NCBI GenBank assembly: GCA_003156615.1
Contig: PMHI01000100.1
Span: 1 to 6,242 of the forward strand
Length of the DNA: 6,242 nt
Direction: 5' to 3'
DNA from: Acidobacteriaceae bacterium
Lineage (GTDB): Bacteria > Acidobacteriota > Terriglobia > Terriglobales > SbA1
The notes beneath the pieces are model-generated. The model had not been told where the DNA came from, did not search any database, and was given only the letters and a program-made list of their open reading frames with translations. How positions within the stretch are numbered: position 1 is the first letter of the stretch; every line of letters starts with the position of its first letter. Positions 1-6,242 of this stretch are shown here, piece by piece. Position numbers and translations under genes: made by a program.

Positions 1-432
1 ATCGCGCAAAGCCCCGCGATCACCCTTCATAGCCACACCGAGATCATTCAACTCGAAGGCAATGGACATCTCGGCTCGGTTCGCTGGCGCAATAACCGAA
101 GCGGCGAAGAAGAGCAGCACGCCATTCGCCACGCGTTCCTGATGACCGGCGCCAGCCCGAACACCGCGTGGCTGAACGGGTGTGTTTCGCTCGATGACAA
201 GGACTTTATACAGACGGGCATCGATCTGCCCCCGCAAGCACTGCAAGCAGCCAACTGGCCGCTTGCCAGGGCGCCGCTCTTGTTTGAGACATCGTTGCCG
301 GGAGTCTTCGCCGTGGGCGACGTGCGTTCCAACAACGTGAAGCGCGTGGCCTCAGCGGTAGGCGAAGGCGCCATCGCCATCAGCCTGGTCCACAGGGTTC
401 TGCAGGAACAGGCGACGGGGCCTCAGGCTTAA
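1..432 (+). CDS. Thioredoxin reductase-like FAD/NAD(P)-dependent oxidoreductase, C-terminal part
   Basis: The frame is open from the first base to the TAA at 430-432, leaving 143 residues of a protein whose start lies off the left edge. The visible part covers the end of the NAD(P)-binding domain and the returning C-terminal FAD-domain segment of the class II pyridine nucleotide-disulfide reductase fold. Residues 46-57 (FLMTGASPNTAW) match the usual 'F..G..PNT' strand. Residues 98-107 (SLPGVFAVGD) are the C-terminal FAD-binding GD box. Residues 113-126 (VKRVASAVGEGAIA) are the helix that closes the flavin site. This wording is typical of TrxB homologues, including forms fused to a cyclic-nucleotide-binding domain. 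The redox-active CxxC and the N-terminal Rossmann motif would lie upstream, so I cannot say whether it is a true thioredoxin reductase or a relative lacking the disulfide. It is expected to be cytoplasmic. Confidence 0.88.
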   Translation: MAQSPAITLHSHTEIIQLEGNGHLGSVRWRNNRSGEEEQHAIRHAFLMTGASPNTAWLNGCVSLDDKDFIQTGIDLPPQALQAANWPLARAPLLFETSLPGVFAVGDVRSNNVKRVASAVGEGAIAISLVHRVLQEQATGPQA

Positions 433-466
433 GGGAGTTTCGCGGACATAGGGCTTCAGTGACGAA

Positions 467-490
467 CGGGAGTGGCACTTCGCCCTCCCG
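467..490. terminator. Hairpin between convergent genes, possible bidirectional terminator
   Basis: CGGGAG (467-472) pairs with CTCCCG (485-490), and GGC (474-476) pairs with GCC (482-484). That gives a 9-bp stem with one bulged T and a 5-base loop. It lies 35 bases past the stop of the flavoprotein and 54 bases from the stop of the convergent exported-protein gene. There is no T-tract on either side, so a Rho-independent terminator is only suggested; it could equally be a transcript 3'-end stabiliser. Confidence 0.35.
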
Positions 491-543
491 AATTGCGGCC
501 ATTAAATCCTAAAGACCGGTGAGCGGCTTCACGAGTGATGGCC

Positions 544-1011
544 TCATTTATCGGGAATCACCATATTGCGGAAGATCTTCCAACTACCGTCCGCTTGTAG
601 TTGCCACACAGTGAGATATTTCTCAACCATGTTCGTTCCGCTATTGTTCGTCCCGTTATTGAATATTGCCTCCGCTTGGCCCCATTCGTATACAAAATTG
701 CCGTTCTGGCTTGCACCCGAGCTCTTCACTGATGCCGAACGAGCACGTCCGCGGCTCGCAAGCTCCGTTGTCATGTGTTGTTCGATGAGGAGTCGTCCCT
801 TGGTGCATTCTCCTGTTGGACCACAGTCCACGGCATCCTCGGCATAGGTCGCGCTAATCAGAGGAATGTTGCCGGTCTTCACTCCATCAATCCACGCCTG
901 ATTTCCTGCATCGATCCCGGCTCGCGCCGCCTTAGGCAACGTTCCGCTCTGCGCCATACTCGCGACGGAGACCAGGCCACTAACAGCAATTGCTGGTATC
1001 AATGATTTCAT
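544..1011 (-). CDS. Exported SnoaL/DUF4440-like (NTF2-fold) protein
   Basis: This 155-residue protein has a clear N-terminal export signal: MK at the start, a hydrophobic stretch at about residues 4-18, and a probable signal peptidase I site after VASMA (residue 20). The mature part looks like the NTF2-like fold of the SnoaL/DUF4440 group. A first helix (AGNQAWIDGVKTGN, 35-48) leads into the 'YAEDAV' turn (56-61). The C-terminal strands carry 'VEKYLTVWQLQADGSWKIF' (129-147), the hallmark 'K.Y...W....DG.WKI' pattern of the family. Family members are small-ligand-binding or enzyme-like domains, and most have no assigned role; I cannot infer a substrate. Two cysteines (C63, C69) close to each other could form a disulfide after export. 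The ATG at 1009-1011 is chosen because an AGGAG lies 10 bases upstream and because it gives an intact signal peptide. It converges with the flavoprotein gene and diverges from the phosphatase gene. Confidence 0.82.
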   Translation of the reverse strand: MKSLIPAIAVSGLVSVASMAQSGTLPKAARAGIDAGNQAWIDGVKTGNIPLISATYAEDAVDCGPTGECTKGRLLIEQHMTTELASRGRARSASVKSSGASQNGNFVYEWGQAEAIFNNGTNNSGTNMVEKYLTVWQLQADGSWKIFRNMVIPDK

Positions 1012-1021
1012 TCCTTCAAAT

Positions 1022-1026
1022 CTCCT
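1022..1026 (-). promoter_or_regulatory. Shine-Dalgarno site of the exported SnoaL-like gene
   Basis: Read on the minus strand, AGGAG sits 10 bases before the ATG at 1011, in the context TAGAGGAGATTTGAAGGA. A second purine-rich GAAGGA directly abuts the start codon but is too close to act alone. The AT-rich TTTATATA just upstream (about 1027-1035) resembles a -10 box but is so close to the ribosome site that I do not call it a promoter. Confidence 0.6.
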
Positions 1027-1041
1027 CTATATAAAGTGGTA

Positions 1042-1113
1042 TCAGTCTACGGCAAAGGCGAGCGTCAGCCCCGCCAGCAGGCGTTCCAGCCCCATATCCG
1101 GTCTGGTTCTCAC
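1042..1113 (-). CDS. Possible 23-residue small ORF in the divergent spacer
   Basis: On the minus strand a GTG at 1113 opens 23 codons ending in TGA at 1042-1044. A strong GGAGG (1118-1122 as CCTCC on the plus strand) lies 4 bases upstream. The predicted peptide is a basic, Arg-rich start followed by a short hydrophobic tail (LLAGLTLAFAVD). An in-frame ATG at 1131 would give 29 codons but leaves the GGAGG inside the gene. The stop is 30 bases before the ATG of the SnoaL-like gene and in the same frame, so the two are separate unless the TGA is an error. It could be a leader peptide or pure chance; the short Shine-Dalgarno spacing and lack of any recognised family keep confidence low. Confidence 0.2.
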   Translation of the reverse strand: MRTRPDMGLERLLAGLTLAFAVD

Positions 1114-1139
1114 GTATCCTCCATGTATCATTTTCGTCT

Positions 1140-2543
1140 ATGTTTCAGAGCGACGCTTCATTCACGGAATACCAGCTCCTCAAGACCCTTCGCCACGAAG
1201 AGATCCCTCTCTTCCTTAGTCACGCCTTCATCACCATTGGGCTGCTTGCAGCGGCCTTTTCGTTTGTGAGCCGAAAGCTGAGCCCGCTGCTGCTCTGGTT
1301 TTCGCTCTTCTCTTTCCTCTACGGCCTTCATATGTGGCTCGAGTTCGATACGACGCGCCTGCTCATCGATTCTTCCGTCTTCCTCGACAGGCTGCGTCAG
1401 GGGAGCAGTTTTGTCGTTCCCATCCCCGCCTTCTTCTATTTCGAGGCCGCGGGTTTTCTCAGCAAATACGGCAGAAAGATTGCCTGGTCACTCACCGTCA
1501 TTTATCTCTGCTTTTTCTTCGGAACTCTGACGTACGGCCGTCTTCCCGCCATCCAGCCGATCAACTCCGTCATCATCATCGCGTCGATTGCATCGCTGAC
1601 CGCCGTCTCTCTCAGCAAGAAGAGCCCGAATCGCGATTATGTCATTCTTCGCCGCGGCCTGATGGTTTTCGTCGCATTCATTCTGGTTGACAATGTCGGA
1701 AGTCTGCTCAGGCATTTTCCTGATCTGGAGCCGTACGGCTTCATTTTCTTTCTTGCCACTCTCGGCTACGTGGCTGCCCGGAATACTCTTCATCGCGATC
1801 AGCAACTTGCCGAAATCCAGAAGGAACTGGACGTGGCGCGTCGCATACAGATGGGGAATCTTCCCGCTCCGTATCCCAACTCTTCCGTGTTCCGTGTGGC
1901 AACGCGCTATGTTCCCATGACCTCCGTTGCCGGAGATTTTTACGATTTTCTGATCGCCGACGGCCGCCAGACCGGTCTGCTGATCGCCGACGTTTCCGGT
2001 CATGGGGTTCCTGCCGCGCTCATCGCCTCGATGGTCAAACTGGCTGCGTCCTCGCAGCGTGCGAACGCAGGTGCTCCCGCGGCGTTGCTTTCTGGGATGA
2101 ACAAAGCGCTGTGCGGCAACACGCACAACCAGTTCGTCACCGCGGCTTACGTGTACCTGAACGCCGACACCGGTCGCCTCCGCTACGCTGCGGCTGCGCA
2201 TCCGCCGATGCTCCTGCTGCGGAATGAGGGAGTGACTGAGGTTACGGAGAACGGGCTTCTTCTCGCCGCCTTCCCTGCCGCTGCCTTCACCATGACGGAA
2301 CGCACGCTCCTGCCCGGCGACCGCATGGTCCTCTACACCGATGGCATCATCGAGGCGGCGGACGAGAACGAAGAAGAGTTCGGACAGGAGCGGCTGCAGA
2401 AAGCGCTCCGGGAAGGCAGCAACCTGTCTGCCCAGGAAATGGCAGATCGGATCGTACACGCCGTCCAACAGTGGTCTATGAGTCAGGAGGACGACCTTAC
2501 TGTGCTCGTCTGCGACTACGCCGCAGTTACATCAGTGAGCTAG
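1140..2543 (+). CDS. Membrane-anchored SpoIIE/PP2C-family serine phosphatase with N-terminal 7TM region
   Basis: This is a complete 467-residue protein. The N-terminal half has about seven hydrophobic helices (roughly residues 23-44, 47-66, 90-107, 114-132, 141-158, 172-190, 198-213), a membrane sensor-like module with no motif I can name. A charged helix (217-239, EIQKELDVARRIQMGNLP region) follows; this is the regulatory linker usually found before RsbU/SpoIIE catalytic domains. The phosphatase domain runs from about 243 to 461. It carries VAGDFYDF (263-270), IADVSGHGVPAALIASM (282-298), YTDGIIEA (399-406) and EDDLTVLV (450-457). The conserved metal-binding Asp residues are present (D266, D284, D401, D451 or D452), so it should be a Mg/Mn-dependent phosphoserine/phosphothreonine phosphatase. 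Relatives dephosphorylate STAS-domain anti-sigma antagonists, but no such partner is in this window. The start is the first in-frame ATG; no good Shine-Dalgarno precedes it. It appears monocistronic. Confidence 0.92.
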   Translation: MFQSDASFTEYQLLKTLRHEEIPLFLSHAFITIGLLAAAFSFVSRKLSPLLLWFSLFSFLYGLHMWLEFDTTRLLIDSSVFLDRLRQGSSFVVPIPAFFYFEAAGFLSKYGRKIAWSLTVIYLCFFFGTLTYGRLPAIQPINSVIIIASIASLTAVSLSKKSPNRDYVILRRGLMVFVAFILVDNVGSLLRHFPDLEPYGFIFFLATLGYVAARNTLHRDQQLAEIQKELDVARRIQMGNLPAPYPNSSVFRVATRYVPMTSVAGDFYDFLIADGRQTGLLIADVSGHGVPAALIASMVKLAASSQRANAGAPAALLSGMNKALCGNTHNQFVTAAYVYLNADTGRLRYAAAAHPPMLLLRNEGVTEVTENGLLLAAFPAAAFTMTERTLLPGDRMVLYTDGIIEAADENEEEFGQERLQKALREGSNLSAQEMADRIVHAVQQWSMSQEDDLTVLVCDYAAVTSVS

Positions 2544-2563
2544 CCATTTACGATCCGCATAGA

Positions 2564-2589
2564 CTCACCGGCTTGAATGCAAAGGTGAG
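2564..2589. terminator. Hairpin downstream of the phosphatase gene, weak terminator candidate
   Basis: CTCACC (2564-2569) pairs exactly with GGTGAG (2584-2589), with a further GC/GC pair inside the loop (2571-2572 with 2579-2580). It starts 20 bases after the phosphatase stop codon. No T-run follows, so intrinsic termination is uncertain. Confidence 0.3.
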
Positions 2590-2622
2590 GACGATTGGGC
2601 TCCGCTAGGGCCAGCAACCAAG

Positions 2623-2655
2623 TGCCGTGGACTGTCCGCCTGGTTGTCCGAGGCA
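2623..2655. terminator. Hairpin downstream of the broken gene, weak terminator candidate
   Basis: TGCC (2623-2626) pairs with GGCA (2652-2655), and GGAC (2629-2632) pairs with GTCC (2646-2649). These are separated by one T-G wobble and one G-A mismatch, around a 13-base loop. On the minus strand it begins 17 bases past the stop of the frameshifted gene at 2673. It has no T-tract. With the hairpin at 2564-2589 it occupies the space between two convergent genes, which fits a termination role but does not prove it. Confidence 0.3.
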
Positions 2656-2672
2656 TGCGAAGTAGCGATGGG

Positions 2673-3332
2673 TTAAGTGGCGAACGGCCATTTGTTGGAC
2701 TTCGGATCAACTGGCCGTATCCACATGTCGTCAATCAGCGGGACAATAGACTGTGGCAAACCAGGAGTCGGCATCATACCTTCTCGAAGCACCATCAGCA
2801 GCCGTATAGATGCTCCCTGCGCCGCCTGGACGTGGTTTTGTAGCAGCGGTTTTCATCGCTTTCCAGTTTCCACGGCCACGCGCGGCAACCACAGAACGGC
2901 CTGACGGCACGGTCATGCAGACTATGGAAGTCATGTCGTTCCACTCGGGGAGCACGAAGTTCGCGCTTTGAACAAATTCCAGGAACCTTTTGCGCCGGTC
3001 ATCGCCTTGATACTTCGCAGTGCCCGTCCAGATAATTTCAAGTACCGAACGGTCGATCCATGATCGGCCCAAAGTGCCGGCTGAATCCCTTCGGGCCCCT
3101 CCGTCATGGGTACGATAGAGTTCGGACGGGCCCCTTAGTTCGAGGATCTCAACCGGATCGAGTAAAGGGTTTTTTGCCAAAGATAATCAGCAGTCCGGTC
3201 TGCAACACTCTGTGGCGTAATAGGATTCGTGCCAGGTTTCGAAAATTGGTTTGCTTTAGCAAAAAGCAAAGAGTACACCGGCCGTGACAACCACTCCTGT
3301 AGTTCCCTTCGAATACGATGAGGATCAGGCAT
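2673..3332 (-). pseudogene. Unknown protein gene interrupted by two frameshifts (about 219 residues when repaired)
   Basis: Three minus-strand segments join into one sensible protein. Segment 1 runs from the ATG at 3332 to an A-run (T6 at 3170-3175 on the plus strand) and gives 54 residues ending in DYLWQK. Adding one base there continues as NPLLDPVEILELRG and gives about 107 residues, to GRGNWKAMK at a second A-run (T4 at 2850-2853). Removing one base there continues as PLLQNHVQAAQGASIR through DDMWIRPVDPK to the TAA at 2673-2675, another 58 residues. Unrepaired, segment 1 stops at 3135 and segment 2 at 2731. The two shifts are opposite and restore the original frame. I do not recognise the family with confidence. 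The repaired protein has no signal peptide or obvious membrane helix. LYRTHDG (72-78), GRSW (89-92) and VPSG (142-145) faintly recall ADP-ribosyltransferase-like toxin domains, which is inference only. It could be a decaying gene or an intact gene with two assembly or sequencing errors at homopolymers. No clear Shine-Dalgarno precedes the ATG. Confidence 0.6.
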
Positions 3333-3371
3333 GGCAAGTGGACGACCATTCCAGCTTTAGCTGCGGACGAA

Positions 3372-3398
3372 GTTATCGTAACAGGGTATTTCAGTCAA
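3372..3398 (-). promoter_or_regulatory. Sigma70-like promoter candidate for the broken gene
   Basis: On the minus strand TTGACT (3393-3398 in plus coordinates) resembles a -35 box and matches TTGACA at five of six bases. GATAAC (3372-3377) matches TATAAT at four of six. The spacer is 15 bases, or 16 if ATAACT is used, which is shorter than the ideal 17. A start near 3365 would leave a leader of about 30 bases before the ATG at 3332. This suggests the gene is transcribed separately from the kinase upstream of it. Confidence 0.3.
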
Positions 3399-3471
3399 AC
3401 TGAGAAGAGGCAATCGGCGACATGATGCCTAATCTCGCCGGGACTGCGCTACGCCGGCACCGCACTTCCCC

Positions 3472-6054
3472 TTACTTGAGCCCGGTGACCAAATAAAGAA
3501 CAGATAGATTGCGGTACTGGTTGAAGACATACTGCTTACCGTCGCTAGTGAAGATGGGACGGTCCAAGCCAACAATCCCTGCACTATCCAATGGGGAAAC
3601 CGTGACAAAGGGTTCGCGGTGCCCATTGACGATATTTACCTTTTCGACATCCATTTTCAACACTCTTAAGATCTCTTGCGAGATCTGTTGCGGGATGGCT
3701 AACGCGTCTGGGGAGACGTAGACGACTTCCGATTCGGGCGACCCGCCGATCACGTCGTCTGCCGCCTTGACTCCGTTCAGTGGCCTGGGCTTACCGCCAT
3801 CGATCGGAAACAGAAGGGCAGCACCTGCAGCGTCGCGAGTGCAAACGTAATCGGAATGATTCACGGTAACGAAGACACCTGGAACTCCCTCTGGGGTGAG
3901 GGGCCGCGGTGAACCGCCACGAATGTCTTGTATCCAGAATCGCAAAGGGCGATCGGATTCGCTGGCGCGAACGACGAGGCTTTGACCGTCACTGGCCCAG
4001 ACGGCATCGCGGTAACGAAAATTGGATGCCGTGATGATCTTTGTCTCACCTACTCCAGCGGGCAGCAACAGAACCTTACTGGGCTGGCTAGGGAGGATCG
4101 AAGTGACCCACTTGTCATTGGGGGAAATGCCACCACCGAGGCCGCTACCTAGCAGGACGGCGGGGGAGCCATCAAGTCTTGCCAGGTAGGTGTCATAATC
4201 CAGCCCGCCGCTCCCACTCCAATCATTGATAACCGCATACTTGCCGTCGCGGGAAACAGCAGCAGCTTGCATGAGCTGAAGCCAACTCAACAAGCGCTTT
4301 GCGCCCCGAACATCGCTGACCACCGCCTCATGACGCCTCTCTTCGAGTCTCAAGAGGACACGACCTCCAGAAGCTACGTCTTCAAGATACAAAGCACCTG
4401 GAACCTGCAAAACGCGACGCTGCTTGCCGGAGCGACTGACGGCATACAGGTCACGACTCCAGTCATAACTCTGAGCAGCCGTAAACCAAATCTCTCTACC
4501 ATCCGGGGACCATGCCAAGCCTTGTTCCCCGATCCATTCTGCCGTTAAGTTACGTTTGTTCCCCTCAAGATCCACAATCGCAACCGTTCCTCGATCGTCG
4601 TCGGGCCGAGGATGGTCCATAAATGCGATCGCATCCCCCTGGGGCGAGAAACGCATGTGACTGATGGAGCCGTTCGTCTCGTAGAGCGGCTTGCCAATTG
4701 GATACTCCAAGCGGGATTTTCCATCATCCACCCGGACGACGGCGAGCTGTGTAGCGTCGGGAGACCAATCGGCGGCAGTCACGTTGTCAAGCAATTCGCG
4801 GGGCGCATTTCCGCTAAGCGGTACTCGCGCCAAGCGAGCCGTCCCACCCAACGTTATTGCAAGCTCCCCCGCGCGTGACACAGCCAACAGGTTAGAAGGC
4901 GGAAGTTCCAGCGCGCGCACATCGGTGCCGTCCAAGCGCGAACTATACAGCTTCGAGAAAGGGTAATCCCATGCGGCGCCATAAAGAATTGTTTGTCCGT
5001 CGGCAATAAAGCGCGCAGCGAAGATTTTCCCCGGGCGAAATGTAATTCTATTGTAAGTTACCGGTTGAGTAACACGCAGGCGCAGGGCGAGAACGGCAGC
5101 CGTAGCAATCAGAAGTACGAGGGCTGCAAGCACACTCGCAATTTGCCAAGACTTGCGAGGTATGGCCTTAGCTGCGGTTGCTCCCATTTGCCGTGTCGCG
5201 CTGGCGGCGCTGACCATCTCCAGCGCGAAACCGAGGTCCTGAGCGGATTGGAACCGTTGCTCCCGGTCCTTTTCAAGGCAACGGCGCATGATGGTCAGCA
5301 GTGGCGGAGGAATTTGAATTTGCGCGGTTGCCGAAATCTCGGGGGGCTCGTCATTCAGAATTGCGTGCATCGTCTCAATCGAGGAGCTGCGCTGGAAGGC
5401 GTTGCGGCCGACCAACATTTCGTATAGCACCGCGCCAAAGGCAAAGATGTCCGCGCGAGGATCGACCGCTTCGCTCCTCACCTGCTCGGGAGCCATGTAG
5501 CTGGTCGTCCCAATCACCATTCCCGGCGAAGTTTGGAGGGTGACTGTGTCTTCACCGGACCTTGGTTTGACCGGTGTACTTAGTTTGGCTAAACCGAAAT
5601 CGAGGATCTTGACGCGCCCTTCCCTGGTGATGAAGAGGTTCTCCGGCTTGAGATCCCGGTGGATGACACCTTTCTCGTGCGCTGCTGCCAACCCCTTTGT
5701 AATTTGTGTGGCATACTCCGTCGCCCGATGTGGCGACATGCCTCCGCTGCCTAGCTTCTCCCGCAGCGTACTACCCTCCAGCAGTTCAGTGACAATGTAG
5801 TTGGTTCCTGCACTGGCGCCAACGTCGTGAATGGACAAAATATTCGGGTGGTTCAGGGCACTGATCGCACGTGCCTCTTGGGCGAAACGGCGAAGGCGAA
5901 CCTCGTCCTTCGCGACCAAATCGGGCAGGACCTTTACTGCCACGTCTCGCATAAGTCGAGTATCCCTCGCCCGGTACACTTCGCCCATACCGCCCGCACC
6001 GAGCAAGGACAGCACTTCGTAGGGACCGAGTTTTGTTCCGGGAGCTATGGCCAT
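3472..6054 (-). CDS. PknB-type Ser/Thr protein kinase with transmembrane helix and TolB/WD40-like propeller
   Basis: This is a complete 860-residue protein. The kinase domain spans about residues 12-280 and all key elements are present: the glycine loop GAGGMGEV (19-26), the ATP-binding lysine K41 in AVKVL, the helix-C glutamate E60, the catalytic loop HRDLKPEN (132-139, base D134), DFG (152-154) and APE (188-190). It should therefore be an active Hanks-type Ser/Thr kinase. A linker leads to one hydrophobic helix (about 303-325). This is followed by roughly 530 residues of repeated beta-rich segments such as 'FSPQGDAIAF', 'WSPDGREIWF' and 'ASDGQSLVV', typical of TolB/WD40-like propellers (about 335-858). 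The expected topology is a cytoplasmic kinase with an extracytoplasmic propeller, so a receptor-like kinase whose ligand is unknown. Such fusions are abundant in Acidobacteria. The ATG at 6052-6054 lies just before the usual 'G..LGPYEVLSLLG' opening and so fits the family, although its Shine-Dalgarno is poor. No frameshift is seen. The broken gene lies 139 bases downstream on the same strand. Confidence 0.93.
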   Translation of the reverse strand: MAIAPGTKLGPYEVLSLLGAGGMGEVYRARDTRLMRDVAVKVLPDLVAKDEVRLRRFAQEARAISALNHPNILSIHDVGASAGTNYIVTELLEGSTLREKLGSGGMSPHRATEYATQITKGLAAAHEKGVIHRDLKPENLFITREGRVKILDFGLAKLSTPVKPRSGEDTVTLQTSPGMVIGTTSYMAPEQVRSEAVDPRADIFAFGAVLYEMLVGRNAFQRSSSIETMHAILNDEPPEISATAQIQIPPPLLTIMRRCLEKDREQRFQSAQDLGFALEMVSAASATRQMGATAAKAIPRKSWQIASVLAALVLLIATAAVLALRLRVTQPVTYNRITFRPGKIFAARFIADGQTILYGAAWDYPFSKLYSSRLDGTDVRALELPPSNLLAVSRAGELAITLGGTARLARVPLSGNAPRELLDNVTAADWSPDATQLAVVRVDDGKSRLEYPIGKPLYETNGSISHMRFSPQGDAIAFMDHPRPDDDRGTVAIVDLEGNKRNLTAEWIGEQGLAWSPDGREIWFTAAQSYDWSRDLYAVSRSGKQRRVLQVPGALYLEDVASGGRVLLRLEERRHEAVVSDVRGAKRLLSWLQLMQAAAVSRDGKYAVINDWSGSGGLDYDTYLARLDGSPAVLLGSGLGGGISPNDKWVTSILPSQPSKVLLLPAGVGETKIITASNFRYRDAVWASDGQSLVVRASESDRPLRFWIQDIRGGSPRPLTPEGVPGVFVTVNHSDYVCTRDAAGAALLFPIDGGKPRPLNGVKAADDVIGGSPESEVVYVSPDALAIPQQISQEILRVLKMDVEKVNIVNGHREPFVTVSPLDSAGIVGLDRPIFTSDGKQYVFNQYRNLSVLYLVTGLK

Positions 6055-6157
6055 GAGGACCGGCTATTGTGGCAGTTGCGACGTATGTAATCCAGCACCC
6101 AGCGATCGAGGTTCCTGACGAGATCATAGCGCCGAATAAGGAGAAAAGCAGGAAAGA

Positions 6158-6225
6158 CGGAAATGACCCTAATGGAAAAGTGCCATTTCACGTTTGCTTC
6201 ATGCGTCTCGTTAGGGTCATTTCCG
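6158..6225. repeat. Perfect 15-bp inverted repeat with 38-bp spacer
   Basis: CGGAAATGACCCTAA (6158-6172) is the exact reverse complement of TTAGGGTCATTTCCG (6211-6225). A T-G wobble extends the pairing by one on the inner side. The spacer contains a further related string, GTGCCATTTCAC (6180-6191), which partly matches the repeat core and is itself a small palindrome. It lies about 100 bases upstream of the kinase start and runs to near the window edge. It could be a long RNA hairpin, a regulator-binding site, a small palindromic repeat element, or the end of an insertion sequence whose body lies to the right. The sequence here cannot separate these. Confidence 0.6.
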
Positions 6226-6242
6226 CAGTGTGTCGGAGATAG

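Noticed and set aside
1488..2468. Long open frame on the minus strand opposite the SpoIIE phosphatase gene.
   Set aside because: It is a shadow of the GC-rich phosphatase gene: low-complexity, His/Arg/Gly-rich composition, no motifs, and fully covered by a well-supported gene.
2540..2734. Minus-strand frame of 64 codons overlapping the end of the broken gene and the spacer.
   Set aside because: The 3' part of the broken gene reads better in a different frame, ending at 2673. This frame is Arg/Thr/Pro-rich with no motif and overlaps the phosphatase stop.
3168..3176. Programmed -1 frameshifting at the A6 run of the broken gene.
   Set aside because: In the incoming frame the codons are CAA AAA ACC, which do not form the usual X-XXY-YYZ slippery heptamer, and I see no clear downstream pseudoknot. 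A second shift of the opposite sign further on also argues for mutation or error.
3437..3458. GCCGG/CCGGC inverted repeat just past the kinase stop, considered as a terminator.
   Set aside because: The stem is only 5 bp with a 12-base loop and no T-run on the minus strand, which is too weak to call in GC-rich DNA.
6055..6157. Minus-strand open stretch just upstream of the kinase start that reads as RRYDLVRNLDRWVLDYIRRN and runs into a stop overlapping the kinase start.
   Set aside because: It has no start codon with a ribosome site within the visible part and no recognised family, and it is only about 37 codons. It looks like chance coding in a leader region, although a decayed gene end cannot be excluded.

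Overview
The window looks like a chromosomal segment from a moderately GC-rich Gram-negative-type soil bacterium. Acidobacteriota is my best guess, because a PknB-type kinase fused through one membrane helix to a large TolB/WD40-like propeller is very common there. A 7TM-SpoIIE phosphatase and a secreted SnoaL/DUF4440 protein fit the same picture. This placement is inference; there is no rRNA or other phylogenetic marker here.

Layout. Positions 1-432 (+) are the C-terminal end of a thioredoxin-reductase-like flavoprotein that enters from the left edge. It converges on a small exported SnoaL/DUF4440-type protein at 544-1011 (-), with a GC-rich hairpin between them. A 128-base divergent spacer follows, holding a good Shine-Dalgarno site for the exported protein and a tiny ORF of doubtful status. 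Then comes a complete membrane-anchored SpoIIE/PP2C-type serine phosphatase at 1140-2543 (+). Positions 2544-2672 hold two hairpins and no gene. Positions 2673-3332 (-) hold a gene broken by two frameshifts at A-runs; joining three reading-frame segments gives one plausible protein of about 219 residues. A weak sigma70-like promoter lies in the spacer upstream of it (3333-3471). Positions 3472-6054 (-) encode a complete receptor-like Ser/Thr kinase. The last 188 bases contain no convincing gene, only a perfect 15-bp inverted repeat (6158-6172 / 6211-6225).

How the genes relate. Two complete signalling proteins dominate: a Ser/Thr kinase with a predicted extracytoplasmic propeller, and a SpoIIE-type phosphatase with a seven-helix membrane sensor. 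They are on opposite strands, about 930 bases apart, with the broken gene between them, so there is no operon and no direct evidence that they share a pathway. No STAS-domain protein, anti-sigma kinase or sigma factor is present to complete a partner-switching module. The most unusual content is the twice-frameshifted unknown gene and the inverted repeat at the right edge; the rest looks like ordinary genome content.
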